Origin: Nisaea denitrificans DSM 18348
Lineage (GTDB): Bacteria; Pseudomonadota; Alphaproteobacteria; Thalassobaculales; Thalassobaculaceae
Assembly (NCBI RefSeq): GCF_000426505.1
Contig: NZ_KE384532.1
Coordinates: forward strand, 263,910-327,909
Direction: 5' to 3'
DNA length: 64,000 nt
The notes beneath the pieces were generated by a model. That model searched no databases, was not told the DNA's origin, and worked only from the letters and a program-made list of their open reading frames with translations. Shown here in pieces: positions 26,826-37,142 of this stretch. Position 1 is the first letter of the stretch. Each line of letters opens with the position of its first letter. The translations under genes were made by a program, and so were the position numbers.

Positions 26826-27941
26826 TTAGCGATTGACCAGAGTCAGATCGACACGGTCGGGGGAGCCCGAAGACGCCTGGTTGCCGAGCGCGCGCACATC
26901 CATCCGCGTGCTGGCGACACCCTTGCCGATCAGGTAGGAGCGGACCTCAAGGGCGCGGGACAGGGAGAGCCGCCGGGCCTTGGCTTCGGAGCGTGCGCCG
27001 GCACTGGCATAGGCCAGAAGCTGGATCCGCATCGACGTGTCTGCCTTCATTTTCTCCGCAATCTCGCCCAGCGTCCCGCTGGCGCTTGCCGGCAGGGATT
27101 TGGCGTCGGTGTCGAAAGCAATGCTGATAGCGCTGCCACTGGAGGCTTTCGGTGCGGGAGATGTGGCTTTCGGGGCGGGGGAGGCGGAAGCGACCCGCTT
27201 GGCCGGTTCCGGCGTTTTCGCGGACGGGGATGTAACCGTCGGCGCGGCGACGGTTGGTGTGGTTATGGCAGCGGGGGGCGGCGGCGGAACGATGGCAGCA
27301 GTCCGTGTGGTTGCCTTGGGCGCGGCCGGGATCGTGATATCCGGGATCGTGGTCTTCGTCTCCGGTGCTTTACTCGGTGCTTGGGCTGGGGCTTTCGGAG
27401 CCGGTGCCTGGATAGCGACTTTGGCCGGAGGCGCAACGATCGGGGCTGGAGCCCTGGCCACCTTCGGTGCATTCGGGACCGGTGCGGAGACACGGGCCGG
27501 GGCCGGAACGCGCGGGGTTATGGTTGTCGGAGCCGGGGCACTGACCTGGCTACGCGCGCTCGGCAATGTCGGCTTCCTGGGCGCGGGTGCAAGCGGTGTC
27601 GCGGTTGATCCGGCTGTGACCACGCGGCGGCTCTGGCTGCTGGCCGGCCTTGTTGGCGGGGGCATTGGAGCACCGCGGGACACTGCCGCGCGTGCTTCGC
27701 CCGGCAGGGGTAGCGGTGCCCCGGAAGCAACCTGACCACGGCGGATATCGGTCTGCAGCATCTGCGGAACCGTCGGCGGCGTGCCGAGCTGATCGAGCAC
27801 GTCGAGATTGACCTCGACCGAACTGCCGGTGCCGCCGATATAGACGGTTTCCTGACTGAGCGCCGGGCCTGCCGACAGCCCGACCAGGCCCGCGAGGAGA
27901 AGAAACACGGGGCTCTTGCCCTGGGTAGTTGATCCGGCCAT
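26826..27941 (-). CDS. secreted OmpA-family protein with Pro/Ala-rich linker
   Basis: A 371-aa protein with an N-terminal signal peptide (hydrophobic PVFLLLAGLVGLSAGPALS, likely cleaved near residue 30), a small first region carrying VYIGGTGSSVEVNL, a very Pro/Ala/Thr/Lys-rich low-complexity stretch at about 80-260, and a C-terminal OmpA-like domain (about 265-371, with SLSRALEVRSYL and RVDLTL). The linker probably spans part of the periplasm so that the OmpA domain can touch peptidoglycan. First gene of the stator-like set; a 122-base gap precedes the MotA-like gene. Confidence 0.82.
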   Translation of the reverse strand: MAGSTTQGKSPVFLLLAGLVGLSAGPALSQETVYIGGTGSSVEVNLDVLDQLGTPPTVPQMLQTDIRRGQVASGAPLPLPGEARAAVSRGAPMPPPTRPASSQSRRVVTAGSTATPLAPAPRKPTLPSARSQVSAPAPTTITPRVPAPARVSAPVPNAPKVARAPAPIVAPPAKVAIQAPAPKAPAQAPSKAPETKTTIPDITIPAAPKATTRTAAIVPPPPPAAITTPTVAAPTVTSPSAKTPEPAKRVASASPAPKATSPAPKASSGSAISIAFDTDAKSLPASASGTLGEIAEKMKADTSMRIQLLAYASAGARSEAKARRLSLSRALEVRSYLIGKGVASTRMDVRALGNQASSGSPDRVDLTLVNR

Positions 27942-28049
27942 GTCAGCGCGTCCTCGGGTGGAGGGTTAATCTCACCGATGACCTTATCGCAACAGGCCTT
28001 TTCGCGACAACAGCCGATCCTGTTTACCGTGTCGTTGATGTATCGTCAG

Positions 28050-29996
28050 TTAAGCCGCCCGGACCGATTGCAGGAAGTCCTTGATGCGCTGACCGAGCGT
28101 GGAAGACTTTTCGTTCATCTCCGACGAGGCGCCCAGCACGTCGCCAGCCATGCGGCTGGTGTTCCGCGATGCCTCGCCGACGAAGGTGACATTCTGGCTG
28201 ACTTCCTGCGCTGCGGCCGCGACATCCTCGATGTTCCGGGAAATATCCTGGGTTGCAGCATTCTGCTCCTCGACGGCGGCCGCGATGGAGCCGGTGATGT
28301 TCTCCATTTCCTCGACCTTGAGAACGATGGAACGGATGGCTTCGACCGCGCCGGAGGTCCGCTCCTGGATCGCGCCGATCTGGGCCGCGATATCTTCCGT
28401 GGCCTTGCCGGTCTGACCGGCGAGATTTTTTACTTCCGAGGCGACCACCGCGAAGCCCTTGCCAGCTTCGCCTGCGCGGGCGGACTCGATGGTCGCGTTC
28501 AGGGCCAGCAAATTGGTCTGTTCCGCGATCTCGCGGATCAGGGTGACGATTTCGCCAATCCGGCTGGCGGTTTCGCTGAGCGCGTCGATCACGGTGGAGG
28601 TTTCGCCTGCCTGCCGTGCCGCTTCATTGGCGACGGCGGTCGCGTTGGCGACCTGCGAGGATATTTCCGCGATCGAGGCGGACAGTTCCGTGGTGGCCGT
28701 GGCGACGGTCTGCACGTTCGCCGTGGTCTCTTCGGTGGCGCTGGCAACGGCGGTCGCCCGGTTGCCGGAATCCTCGGCGGTCTCGGTCATTTCCTCTGAT
28801 GTGCTTTGCAGTGTGGCGGCGGCGGCGGAGAGGGCTTCGAGCAGTTTTCCGACATCGCCGTCGAACGCGCTGGTCAGGGCATCCACATCGCTTGCCCGCT
28901 GCAGTTCCTGCTGCTGCCTGGCCTGGGATTCGGCTTGCAACTGGTCGTTCCGGATCATGTTGTCCTTGAAGACCTGGACCGCTTGGGCCATCTCGGCGAT
29001 CTCGTCCTTGCCTCGTATCGGCACCTCGATCGTCTTGTCACCTTCGGCCAGTTTCAGCATCTGGGCAGACAGCGCTCCGACCGGACGGCTGATGGACCGG
29101 CCTACGAGCTGAGCGATGGCGAGACAGGCAATGGCGATTATCAGGATGAGGGCGGAGGTGACGGTCACGGTCTGCCTGTTCGCCGCGGCGACGCTCGCCA
29201 TTTCGGACTCATAGGATGCCAGAACATTTGCTTCGAGCTTGGCAAGTATCGGTTCCGCCTGGGCATAGATATCGGACATGATCGCGGTTTGCTCGTTGAT
29301 GCCGAGCGACAGATCCGTGAAGGCAGCAAAATTCGTCTTGTAGGCTTTCAGGGTGTTCAGGATGTCGGACTTGATCGCTGCGTCCAGCTCCTTGGCTTCG
29401 AGAATTTCGCCGAATTCGTTGATCCGGTCATTCAGCCGCCCGATATATTTAGGATCCTTGCGGATGATGAAATCTTTCTCGTGCCGCCGCATCATCAGCA
29501 GCTTCACCATGAGATCGTCGGTCGCATGCTGTTGGATCAGTTCTTCCGCATTGTGAACGGCGCTACGCAATTCGCCCCGCAGGCCGGAATTTTCGTCCAG
29601 CCCCATGCGACTCCAGTTGTCCACGACGATTTTGAACTGTGCGTTGTACGCATCGTATTCCGCGGTCATCTGCTTCAGGAGATCGAGGTCCTGTCCTGAC
29701 AGGTCGGGCACCAGGGTGTCGACAGTCGTGTGGATCTTGGCGGAAACCTGACTGTGTTTCTCGACATAGGCGGGATCAAAACGGAGCAGGAAATCCTTTT
29801 CCCGGCGCCGGGCATTCAGGAAAAACATGGAGAGGGACGTGATTTTCTCCATGCGCTCAAGCGCAGCCTGCTGCCGTTCCGCATTAGCCGACCTGACCGA
29901 TTGCTCCCAGAACAGGATACCGCCGATGGCAAAGAAGCCGATCAGGGCGATGATGCTGATCAATTGAACGCGCTGAGAAATCTTAAACTGGTTCAT
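28050..29996 (-). CDS. methyl-accepting chemotaxis protein with HBM-type sensor domain
   Basis: A 648-aa chemoreceptor. The first membrane helix is at about residues 11-30, followed by a two-unit helical periplasmic sensor (repeat motif [10 protein letters not shown] and [10 protein letters not shown], characteristic of the helical bimodular HBM domain), the second membrane helix near 280-300, a HAMP domain ([10 protein letters not shown]) and a long cytoplasmic signalling domain with the hairpin tip [14 protein letters not shown]. Ends with DFLQSVRAA, without a CheR/CheB-tethering pentapeptide. Sits alone between the stator-like locus and suhB, without che genes. HBM receptors are known to sense organic acids in other bacteria. 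Confidence 0.93.
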   Translation of the reverse strand: MNQFKISQRVQLISIIALIGFFAIGGILFWEQSVRSANAERQQAALERMEKITSLSMFFLNARRREKDFLLRFDPAYVEKHSQVSAKIHTTVDTLVPDLSGQDLDLLKQMTAEYDAYNAQFKIVVDNWSRMGLDENSGLRGELRSAVHNAEELIQQHATDDLMVKLLMMRRHEKDFIIRKDPKYIGRLNDRINEFGEILEAKELDAAIKSDILNTLKAYKTNFAAFTDLSLGINEQTAIMSDIYAQAEPILAKLEANVLASYESEMASVAAANRQTVTVTSALILIIAIACLAIAQLVGRSISRPVGALSAQMLKLAEGDKTIEVPIRGKDEIAEMAQAVQVFKDNMIRNDQLQAESQARQQQELQRASDVDALTSAFDGDVGKLLEALSAAAATLQSTSEEMTETAEDSGNRATAVASATEETTANVQTVATATTELSASIAEISSQVANATAVANEAARQAGETSTVIDALSETASRIGEIVTLIREIAEQTNLLALNATIESARAGEAGKGFAVVASEVKNLAGQTGKATEDIAAQIGAIQERTSGAVEAIRSIVLKVEEMENITGSIAAAVEEQNAATQDISRNIEDVAAAAQEVSQNVTFVGEASRNTSRMAGDVLGASSEMNEKSSTLGQRIKDFLQSVRAA

Positions 29997-30116
29997 CCCG
30001 AACCCCCGCTCCCTGTGGCGCGTTCAAGGTGACGCGCAAGTAAGGGCAGATAATCGCGGGGATTAGTTAATAAAAAATTATGCTAAATACCACGTAGTAA
30101 TTGCGGGTTTAGTTGC

Positions 30117-30136
30117 GGCCCCCTTTTCAGGGGGCC
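30117..30136 (-). terminator. GC-rich hairpin after suhB
   Basis: GGCCCCC (30117-30123) and GGGGGCC (30130-30136) pair with a six-base loop 11 bases past the suhB stop. There is no T-run on the minus strand, so terminator strength is uncertain. Confidence 0.4.
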
Positions 30137-30146
30137 GGCAGCGGGG

Positions 30147-30950
30147 TCAGGCCTTCGTCGCGTCCCGCAATACTTTCAGGAGCTTGCCGTGCACCTGATC
30201 GTTGGCAGCGACGATCTCGCCGGTTTCCAGAGCCTTGTCCCGGTTCCGGTAGTCGGTGCAATAGCCGCCCGCTTCCTTCACGATCAGCAGGCCGGCGGCG
30301 ATGTCCCAGGGGCTGAGGCCGCGTTCCCAGTAACCGTCATACCGGCCGGCGGCGACATAGGCGAGGTCGAGCGCGGCGGCGCCGAGGCGGCGCACGGAGG
30401 AACAGCGGGTCATCACTGCTTCAAGCTGCTTCAGGTAGAATGCATGATCGCCGCCACGCAGAGTCGGGATGCCGGTGGCGAAAACGCTGTCCTCGAGGTT
30501 CCGGCGTGCTGACACGCGCAGGCGGCGGTCGTTCAGGAACGCGCCCTTGCCCTTTTCCGCCCAGAACAGCTCGTCCCGGGTCGGCTCGTAGATCACGGCG
30601 GAGACGATTTCGCCGGCTTCCTCAAGCGCTATGGAAATCGCGAAGTGCGGGATGCCGTGCAGGAAGTTCGTGGTGCCGTCCAGCGGATCGATGATCCAGC
30701 GGCGCTTCAACTCGTCCTTGCTCTCGATTTCGTTGCCTTCCTCAAGCAGGAAACCGTAATTGCGCCGGGCGTATTTCAGCTCGTCGACGATGGTGTTTTC
30801 CGCGGCGGTATCGGCGTTGGAGACGAAATCGGCAGGGCCTTTTTTCGAGACCTGGAGCTGTTCGACCTCGTTGAAATCGTGCAGCAGCTGGCGGGTCGCC
30901 TTCATGGCGGCCTTCACCATCACGTTGATTGCGGGCGAACGGCTCGCCAT
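30147..30950 (-). CDS. suhB: inositol monophosphatase family protein (SuhB-like)
   Basis: A 267-aa magnesium-dependent phosphatase. It shows the metal-binding EEGNE region, DPLDGTTNF (Asp ligands) and the C-terminal WDIAAGLLIVKEAGG, the two signatures of the IMPase family. In bacteria SuhB also helps ribosomal RNA transcription; which role applies here cannot be told. It lies downstream of efp on the same strand, 74 bases apart. Confidence 0.93.
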   Translation of the reverse strand: MASRSPAINVMVKAAMKATRQLLHDFNEVEQLQVSKKGPADFVSNADTAAENTIVDELKYARRNYGFLLEEGNEIESKDELKRRWIIDPLDGTTNFLHGIPHFAISIALEEAGEIVSAVIYEPTRDELFWAEKGKGAFLNDRRLRVSARRNLEDSVFATGIPTLRGGDHAFYLKQLEAVMTRCSSVRRLGAAALDLAYVAAGRYDGYWERGLSPWDIAAGLLIVKEAGGYCTDYRNRDKALETGEIVAANDQVHGKLLKVLRDATKA

Positions 30951-31024
30951 GGTCTCTCCAGTTCAAACAGGGTCAGGGCGATGCGGGCTATCCCGGCATC
31001 CAGCCTTGGTTTTTTGGGCCAGCC

Positions 31025-31591
31025 TTAATCTTTGGCGCGTTCGACGTAGGTGCTGTCTTCGGTCCGCACGACAACGCGGGTGCCGCTTTCGATATGTGGC
31101 GGCACCAGGATCTTCACGCCGTTTTCGAGCATTGCCGGCTTGTAGGAGGAGGAGGCGGTCTGCCCCTTCACCACAGCGTCGGCCTCGACGATTTCGAGCA
31201 CGACGGTTTCCGGCATCTGCACGGAAAGCGGCTCGCCTTCATGGCTTTCGATCTGCACTTCCATGCCGTCCTGCAGGAACACCGCATTGTCGCCAAGCAG
31301 GTTTTTGTCGATCTGGGTCTGCTCGTAGGTCTCGTTGTCCATGAAGGTCAACAGATTGTCTTCGGCGAAGAGGAACTGGGCCGGACGCTGCTCCAGACGG
31401 ACGCGCTCGACCTGCTCGTCGGCGCGGAACCGCTCGTTCAGCTTGGTGCCGGACCGGATGTCCTTCAGCTCGACCTGGTTGAAGGCGCCGCCCTTGCCGG
31501 GTTTCACAGCCTGGGTCTTCATCGCGACCCACAGGCGGTCCTTGTGTTCGATGACATTACCGATGCGGATGGCGTTACCGTTGATTTTCAT
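31025..31591 (-). CDS. efp: translation elongation factor P
   Basis: Relieves ribosome stalling at polyproline stretches. The 188-aa protein has the three-domain EF-P layout; the tip loop of domain I is PGKGGAF with Lys33, the place that is modified in E. coli EF-P (Lys34). No epmA/epmB modification genes or other modification genes are in the window. ATG at 31591 is directly followed by [12 protein letters not shown], as in relatives. The long region 31592-31852 before thiE should carry its promoter, but none is obvious. Confidence 0.96.
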   Translation of the reverse strand: MKINGNAIRIGNVIEHKDRLWVAMKTQAVKPGKGGAFNQVELKDIRSGTKLNERFRADEQVERVRLEQRPAQFLFAEDNLLTFMDNETYEQTQIDKNLLGDNAVFLQDGMEVQIESHEGEPLSVQMPETVVLEIVEADAVVKGQTASSSYKPAMLENGVKILVPPHIESGTRVVVRTEDSTYVERAKD

Positions 31592-31852
31592 ATCTCTGTC
31601 CGTCGATCAGTCGAAGTGGCCAATATTGCGCAAATCTGCGCAGGCGCGCTCGTATTTCAGGTGCGGCGCGCTTTTATCAGGTTGCGCGGGTGGAGTCTAT
31701 TGGCGGGAGCATGTGCATACCTGCCTTGAGCCTGTGTAGGAGAGGGGCGACCGGTACGGTTTGAACGATTGATTTAGCAGGGAGTGCCGCTCTCATGAGG
31801 CCATCGGCCCGCATCCGGGATGGTTCCCGCTCTTGAAGCTGATGCGATCGGA

Positions 31853-32494
31853 TTATGAGCGTGCCATTAGCTCGTTGAACGCTTTCACCGCAGCCGCCGG
31901 TCCCTCCGGATGTTTCCACACGGCGGTGATCACGCAGAGAAAGTCCGCGCCAGCGTCGATCAGCGACGGTGCGTTCTCCAGATTGATGCCACCGATGGCA
32001 ACGCAGGGGATGGTGGAGATGGCGGCCCAGCTCTGTAGTGTCTCGATTTCGGCGTGGTGGAGAATTTCCTTGGTTTCTGTTGGATAGAATGCGCCGAAGG
32101 CGACGTAGTCGGCGCCGCCTTCCGCGGCTTCCATCGCCAGATGCAGGGAGTTGTGGCAGGTCACGCCGATCATGGCCTCGTCGCCGAGAATGCGGCGGGC
32201 TTCATTGTAGGGCGTGTCCTGCTGGCCGACATGCACTCCGTCGCAACCCGTCAGCAGGGCAAGATCCGGGCGGTCGTTCAACAGCATCGGCACGCCGCGT
32301 TCGTGGCAGATCGGCAGGAGCGTTTCCGCGGCCCGCTTGATCTCGTCGTCGGAGACTTCCTTCAGACGGAGCTGCAAACAGGCGACCGGTCCGGCATCAA
32401 GGGCGGCGGCGAGGTCTTCCGCAAAGGCGTCGATCTCGATCTTCGGCGGGGTGATCAGGTAAAGCTCGCAGCGCGGCTCGGACTTCGCGGACAT
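31853..32494 (-). CDS. thiE: thiamine phosphate synthase
   Basis: Joins the pyrimidine and thiazole units to make thiamine phosphate. The 213-aa TIM barrel shows the pyrophosphate-binding LLNDRPDLAL and DGVHVGQQD, then GVTCHNSLHLA and DYVAFGAFYPTETK, conserved in ThiE. No TPP riboswitch motif (CTGAGA) was found upstream. The gene is isolated between efp and the fba terminator, so the thiamine genes are not clustered here. Confidence 0.92.
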   Translation of the reverse strand: MSAKSEPRCELYLITPPKIEIDAFAEDLAAALDAGPVACLQLRLKEVSDDEIKRAAETLLPICHERGVPMLLNDRPDLALLTGCDGVHVGQQDTPYNEARRILGDEAMIGVTCHNSLHLAMEAAEGGADYVAFGAFYPTETKEILHHAEIETLQSWAAISTIPCVAIGGINLENAPSLIDAGADFLCVITAVWKHPEGPAAAVKAFNELMARS

Positions 32495-32518
32495 CTTTTA
32501 GGCCTCTGGATATGAAAA

Positions 32519-32546
32519 CGGCGCCCACCCTTTCGAGCGGGCGCCG
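32519..32546 (-). terminator. intrinsic terminator of the tkt-gap-fba operon
   Basis: CGGCGCCC (32519-32526) and GGGCGCCG (32539-32546) form an 8-bp stem; on the minus strand TTTTCAT follows. It is 25 bases past the fba stop. Confidence 0.8.
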
Positions 32547-32570
32547 CGTCTAAGCGGTATGGGGCGAGGT

Positions 32571-33500
32571 TTACGCCTTGCCCTTGTAGATGTCGATGAT
32601 GGTGTTCAGCATCGCCATTGCTTCCTCGCGCGGACGCTGGAAGGTGTTGCGGCCGATGATGGAGCCGTTGGCCCCGCCATCGCGCAGACCGCGGATCTCG
32701 TTGTAGAGACCGTCCAGATCCTTCGCTTCGCCGCCGGAGAAGACGACGATGCGGCGGCCGTTGAAGCAGGACTGCACAACATGGCTGATCCGCTCGGCCA
32801 TGGTGCCGATGGCGATCTTGTTGGCTTCGTAGGACTTCTTCGCGGCGTCCAGCTCAAGATGCTCGGTCGGCGGCTTCACCTTGATGATGTGGGCGCCGAG
32901 CAGGGCGGCCATGTGGGCGGCATAGGCGCAGATATCGACCGCGGTTTCGCCCTTCTTGGTGAGATCGCCACCGCGCGGATAGGACCAGACCACGACCGCG
33001 AGGCCGTATGCCTTGGCTTCTTCCGCCATTTCCCGGATCTGCCCCATCATCTCGAAGGCATTGTCGGAGCCCGGATAGATGGTGAAGCCGATGGCGGAGC
33101 AGCCGAGACGCACGGCTTCCTGCACGGAGCCGGTGATCGCCTGGCTCGGTCCGTCCTTGTCGCGGGCGAGGCTGTTGGAGCTGTTCACCTTCATGATCGT
33201 CGGGATCTGACCCGCGAAGGTGTCAGCACCGGCCTCGATCATGCCGAGCGGAGCGGCATAAGCGGAGAGACCGGCATCGATCGCCAGCTTGAAATGGTAG
33301 TGCGGATCATAGGCATCCGGGTTCGGTGCGAAGCTGCGGGCCGGGCCGTGCTCGAAGCCCTGGTCGACCGGCAGAATGACAAGTTTGCCGGTGCCGCCCA
33401 GCTTGCCCTGCATCAGGATGCGGGCGAGGTTGGCTTTCGTGCCCGGGCAATCGCTTTCGTAATTGTCGAGGATGCGCTTGACGCGTTGGGTGATTTTCAT
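32571..33500 (-). CDS. fba: class I fructose-bisphosphate aldolase (FbaB/DhnA type)
   Basis: Cleaves fructose 1,6-bisphosphate reversibly, using a Schiff-base lysine. The 309-aa sequence fits the DhnA-type class I group: LPVDQGFEHG near the N terminus, SSNSLARDKDG, the strand ending VVVWSYPRGG, and HIIKVKPPTE with the likely catalytic Lys. It is third in the tkt-gap-fba operon and is followed by a terminator. Gap to gap is only 27 bases. Confidence 0.93.
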   Translation of the reverse strand: MKITQRVKRILDNYESDCPGTKANLARILMQGKLGGTGKLVILPVDQGFEHGPARSFAPNPDAYDPHYHFKLAIDAGLSAYAAPLGMIEAGADTFAGQIPTIMKVNSSNSLARDKDGPSQAITGSVQEAVRLGCSAIGFTIYPGSDNAFEMMGQIREMAEEAKAYGLAVVVWSYPRGGDLTKKGETAVDICAYAAHMAALLGAHIIKVKPPTEHLELDAAKKSYEANKIAIGTMAERISHVVQSCFNGRRIVVFSGGEAKDLDGLYNEIRGLRDGGANGSIIGRNTFQRPREEAMAMLNTIIDIYKGKA

Positions 33501-33527
33501 CGCCTTCGGTCCTTCTCTCTCAAGTCT

Positions 33528-34535
33528 TTAAAGGGTCGCCGCAACCGCTGCGGTGGTGTCCAGCATGCGGTTGGAGAAGCCCCATTCGTTGTCGTACCAG
33601 CTCATCACGCGGACCAGCTTGCCTTCGACCACCTGGGTCTGGCTCAGGTCGAAAGTGGAGCTGTTCGGGTTGTGGTTGAAGTCGATGGAGACCAGCGGCT
33701 CGTCATTGGTGCCGAGGACGCCTTTCAGCTTGCCGCCCGCTGCCTTGACGATGGCGGCGTTGACTTCCTCGACGGTGGTTTCGCGCTTCGGCACGAACTT
33801 CAGATCGATCAGGCTGACATTGGCCATCGGCACGCGGACGGAGGTGCCGTCCAGCTTGCCCGCCAGTTTCGGCAGCACCAGGCCGACAGCCTTGGCGGCG
33901 CCGGTGGTGGTCGGGATCATCGAGCTGGCTGCTGCGCGGCCGCGATAGAGATCCTTGTGCATGGTGTCCAGCGTCGGCTGGTCACCGGTATAGGCATGGA
34001 TCGTGGTCATGTAGCCATGCTCGATGCCGATGGCTTCGTTCAGCACATAGGCGACCGGGGCAAGGCAGTTGGTGGTGCAGGAAGCGTTTGAGATCACCGT
34101 GTGCTCGGCCGTGATCTGGTCATGGTTCACGCCGTAGACGACGGTGAGATCGACACCGGTGCCCGGAGCGGAGATGATGACGCGCTTGGCGCCGGCCGCG
34201 ATGTGCTTGGCCGCGTCTTCGCGCTTGGTGAAGAGGCCGGTGCATTCCAGCACGATATCAACACCGAGTTCCTTGTGCGGCAGGTTCGCCGGGTCGCGTT
34301 CGGCGGTCACCTTGATCGGGCCCTTGCCGTAATCGATGGTGTCGTCGACGACGGTGACATCGAACGGGAAGCGGCCGTGGTTGCTGTCCCACTTAAGAAG
34401 ATGCGCGTTGGTCTTAACAGGACCCAGATCGTTGATGGCGACGACCTTGATGTCATCCCGTCCGCTTTCCGCGAGTGCCCTCAGAACCAGACGGCCGATC
34501 CGCCCGAACCCGTTGATGGCAACATTGACGCTCAT
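33528..34535 (-). CDS. gap: type I glyceraldehyde-3-phosphate dehydrogenase
   Basis: Oxidises glyceraldehyde 3-phosphate in glycolysis or works in reverse for gluconeogenesis or carbon fixation. The 335-aa protein has the NAD-binding INGFGRIGR, the catalytic SCTTNC with Cys153, and typical C-terminal substrate-binding residues ([12 protein letters not shown]). It lies 65 bases after tkt and 27 before fba. Confidence 0.97.
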   Translation of the reverse strand: MSVNVAINGFGRIGRLVLRALAESGRDDIKVVAINDLGPVKTNAHLLKWDSNHGRFPFDVTVVDDTIDYGKGPIKVTAERDPANLPHKELGVDIVLECTGLFTKREDAAKHIAAGAKRVIISAPGTGVDLTVVYGVNHDQITAEHTVISNASCTTNCLAPVAYVLNEAIGIEHGYMTTIHAYTGDQPTLDTMHKDLYRGRAAASSMIPTTTGAAKAVGLVLPKLAGKLDGTSVRVPMANVSLIDLKFVPKRETTVEEVNAAIVKAAGGKLKGVLGTNDEPLVSIDFNHNPNSSTFDLSQTQVVEGKLVRVMSWYDNEWGFSNRMLDTTAAVAATL

Positions 34536-34600
34536 CAGTTTTCCTCCAGATTTTACAGTCTCTTACAAGAACGCCGCCCCGATGGGCGGCGCAGATGGGA

Positions 34601-36619
34601 TTATCCCAGACGTTTTTTGACCTCGGACACAACGGCATCGCTGGTGATGCCGAAATGTTTGTAGAGGTCGCCAGCTGGCGCGGATGCGCCGAATGAGTTC
34701 ATGCCGACGAAGATACCGTCGAGCCCGATCAGACCGTCCCAGCTTTGCTGGATACCGGCCTCGACCGCGACCATGAGTGTGCCGGAGCCGAGCACTTGCT
34801 TGCGGTAGTCGGCATCCTGAGCCTTGAAACGCTCCATGGACGGCATGGAAATCACGGCCGTGGCAACGCCGTCGGCTTCCAGGGTTTTCTGCGCCTCCAG
34901 GGCGATTTCGATCTCGGAGCCGGTGGCGAGGATTGTTACCTTGCGATCACCGGAAGCGTCGGAGAGCACGTAGCCGCCCTTGGCCGACAGGTTCTCGGAG
35001 GTGTCGCCGCTGCGCACCGTCGGCAGACCCTGCCGGGTTAGCGCGAGGACAGACGGGCGATGCTCGTCCTGCAGCGCGGCGAGCCAGCATTCCGCCGTCT
35101 CGATCGCGTCCGCCGGGCGGAACACGTTCAGGTTCGGGATGGCCCGGAGCGCGGCCACATGCTCGACCGGCTGGTGCGTTGGGCCGTCTTCGCCGAGACC
35201 GATGGAATCATGGGTCATGACGTAGATGACGCGCAGGCCCATCAGGGCGGAGAGCCGGATCGACGGGCGGCAATAGTCGGTAAAGACCAGGAAGGTGCCG
35301 CCATAGGGGATCAGGCCGCCATGCAGGGCCATGCCGTTCATCGCGGCGGCCATGGCATGCTCGCGCACGCCGTAATAGATATAGTGGCCGCCATAGCTGC
35401 CGGCGCTGACCGCATCCTGGCCGCCGACCTTGGTGTTGTTGGAGCCGGTCAGGTCGGCCGAGCCGCCGACCAGTGCCGGGATCGCCGGCTGCAATACTTC
35501 CAGCGTCTTCTGGGAGGCAACGCGGGTGGCGAGCTTCGGCTTTCCTTCGCCATGCTTGGCGATCAGCTCCTTGATGGCTGCCTCGGCACCTGCGGGCAGC
35601 TTGCCGGACAGGGCAGCGTCGAAAGCCTTCCGGGTTCCGGCTTCGGCCGTGTCGTACCGCTGTGTCCAGGCAATATGAGCCTCGGCCCGGTCGGCGCCGA
35701 TGGCGCGCCAGGCTTTGAGTACGTCCGCCGGTATTTCGAACGGCGCGGCGCTCCAGCCGAGATTTTCGCGGGCACCGGCGATTTCGTCGGTGCCGAGCGG
35801 GGCACCGTGGGAGGAGGACTTGCCTTCCTTGGTCGGCGCGCCGAAGCCGATCTTGGTGCGGCAGGCGACCAGGGACGGGCGGTCGTCCGAACGGGCGGCT
35901 TCGATGGCGGCGGAGACAGCCTCTGCATCGTGGCCGTCGACCTGGCTGACATGCCAGCCATAGGCTTCGAACCGCATCAGCTGATCGTCGGAGACCGACA
36001 GATCGGTGGAGCCGTCGATGGAGATGCCGTTATCGTCGAACAGCACAACCAGTTTGCCGAGCTTCAGATGGCCGGCCATGGAGGCGGCCTCGTGGCTGAT
36101 ACCTTCCATCAGGCAGCCATCGCCGGCGATGACATAGGTGTAGTGATCAACCAGATCGTCGCCGAAGCGGGCGTTGTTCATGCGCTCGGCGAGTGCCATG
36201 CCGACCGCGTTGGCCAGACCCTGGCCGAGCGGGCCGGTCGTGGTCTCGACGCCGCTCGTATGGCCGTATTCCGGATGGCCCGGCGTCTTCGAGTCGAGCT
36301 GGCGGAAATTCTTGATCTCGTCCAGCGTGACGTCTTCATAGCCGGTCAGGTGCAGCAGAGAATAGATCAGCATCGAGCCGTGGCCGGCCGACAGGATGAA
36401 CCGGTCGCGGTCCGGCCAGTTCGGCGCCTTCGGATCGAAATTCAGGAATTCGGAAAACAGCACGGTCGCGACGTCGGCCATGCCCATCGGCATTCCGGGA
36501 TGGCCGGATTTGGCCTTTTCCACCGCGTCCATCGAAAGGGCGCGGATCGCATTCGCGAGCATATCGTGCGAAACGGCGCTTCCGGTACCGTCGCTTGCAT
36601 CAGAAGATGTCGTGTTCAT
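34601..36619 (-). CDS. tkt: transketolase
   Basis: Thiamine-diphosphate enzyme of the pentose phosphate pathway. The 672-aa product contains the ThDP-binding [22 protein letters not shown] region, [11 protein letters not shown], and the pyrimidine domain with the catalytic HEHAMA-type segment ([10 protein letters not shown]). I choose the ATG at 36619 as the start, giving the usual size near 660-670 aa; a longer frame to 36763 is open but the extra 48 residues are Arg-rich and not transketolase-like. No strong ribosome site is seen for 36619. First gene of the operon. Confidence 0.94.
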   Translation of the reverse strand: MNTTSSDASDGTGSAVSHDMLANAIRALSMDAVEKAKSGHPGMPMGMADVATVLFSEFLNFDPKAPNWPDRDRFILSAGHGSMLIYSLLHLTGYEDVTLDEIKNFRQLDSKTPGHPEYGHTSGVETTTGPLGQGLANAVGMALAERMNNARFGDDLVDHYTYVIAGDGCLMEGISHEAASMAGHLKLGKLVVLFDDNGISIDGSTDLSVSDDQLMRFEAYGWHVSQVDGHDAEAVSAAIEAARSDDRPSLVACRTKIGFGAPTKEGKSSSHGAPLGTDEIAGARENLGWSAAPFEIPADVLKAWRAIGADRAEAHIAWTQRYDTAEAGTRKAFDAALSGKLPAGAEAAIKELIAKHGEGKPKLATRVASQKTLEVLQPAIPALVGGSADLTGSNNTKVGGQDAVSAGSYGGHYIYYGVREHAMAAAMNGMALHGGLIPYGGTFLVFTDYCRPSIRLSALMGLRVIYVMTHDSIGLGEDGPTHQPVEHVAALRAIPNLNVFRPADAIETAECWLAALQDEHRPSVLALTRQGLPTVRSGDTSENLSAKGGYVLSDASGDRKVTILATGSEIEIALEAQKTLEADGVATAVISMPSMERFKAQDADYRKQVLGSGTLMVAVEAGIQQSWDGLIGLDGIFVGMNSFGASAPAGDLYKHFGITSDAVVSEVKKRLG

Positions 36620-36916
36620 GAGCGTCAATCGGGTTCGGCGGCGCCCTTCTCCGGAACAGGGCCGGACGGGAGGCCGCAACTGATGATCGGGGCGGGCGCA
36701 GGAACACCGTCTCAGCCCCTTAAAAGGCGCGGTGAAAATGCCGTCCCACCTCGCGCGCGTCAACTCTGTAGTTCATGTGGGCTTTTCCGGCTCGGTGAGG
36801 GCGGCGGTCGGGGCCGCTTAAAGGGCGCGCGTTGACGCCTTGATATCCGGCTTTGTATGCTTCTGCCGCCGGGCGCGTGATGCCCGGAATCCAAAGTGTT
36901 GGAAGGATCGGACCGG
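36620..36916. other. 297-base divergent region between tkt and the DUF4164-like gene
   Basis: High GC, no gene seen. It contains the upstream region of tkt on one strand and the leader of the coiled-coil/zapA operon on the other; no hexamer pair is clear enough to call. Confidence 0.5.
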
Positions 36917-37138
36917 ATGTCCCGACTCGACGAAGCCGCCGCCCGTCTGGAAGCCGCCATCGAGCGGCTGGATACGGCCGCTCACCATGCGGTCGAACTC
37001 AGTTCCCGGTCGGCCGAGCTGCAGGCCGAACTCGATGCGGCGAAAAAGGAATATGCCGAACTGTCCAAGGTCACCGATGAGGTCAGCGAGAAGCTGGACA
37101 AGACCATCGGCCGCCTGAAATTCGTGCTGGAAGGATAG
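36917..37138 (+). CDS. small coiled-coil protein (DUF4164-like) upstream of zapA
   Basis: A 73-aa protein, almost entirely helical with Leu/Ala/Glu heptads (LDEAAARLEAAIERLDTAA, then ELQAELDAAKKEYAEL). ATG at 36917 follows GGAAGGA by about ten bases. It ends 5 bases before zapA, so the two are almost certainly co-transcribed; small coiled-coil proteins in this place are common in alphaproteobacteria. A role next to ZapA in division-ring assembly is inference. Confidence 0.7.
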   Translation: MSRLDEAAARLEAAIERLDTAAHHAVELSSRSAELQAELDAAKKEYAELSKVTDEVSEKLDKTIGRLKFVLEG

Positions 37139-37142
37139 TTCA

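Noticed and set aside
24181-26829. 882-aa plus-strand frame opposite the MotB-like and MotA-like genes
   Set aside because: It mirrors two genes with clear domains; the product is a low-complexity Gln/Leu/Gly-rich sequence with no known motif.
23962-27941. Zorya anti-phage system
   Set aside because: Only MotA/MotB-like parts are present; no ZorC, ZorD or ZorE-like gene is in reach, and the third gene is an OmpA-like protein.
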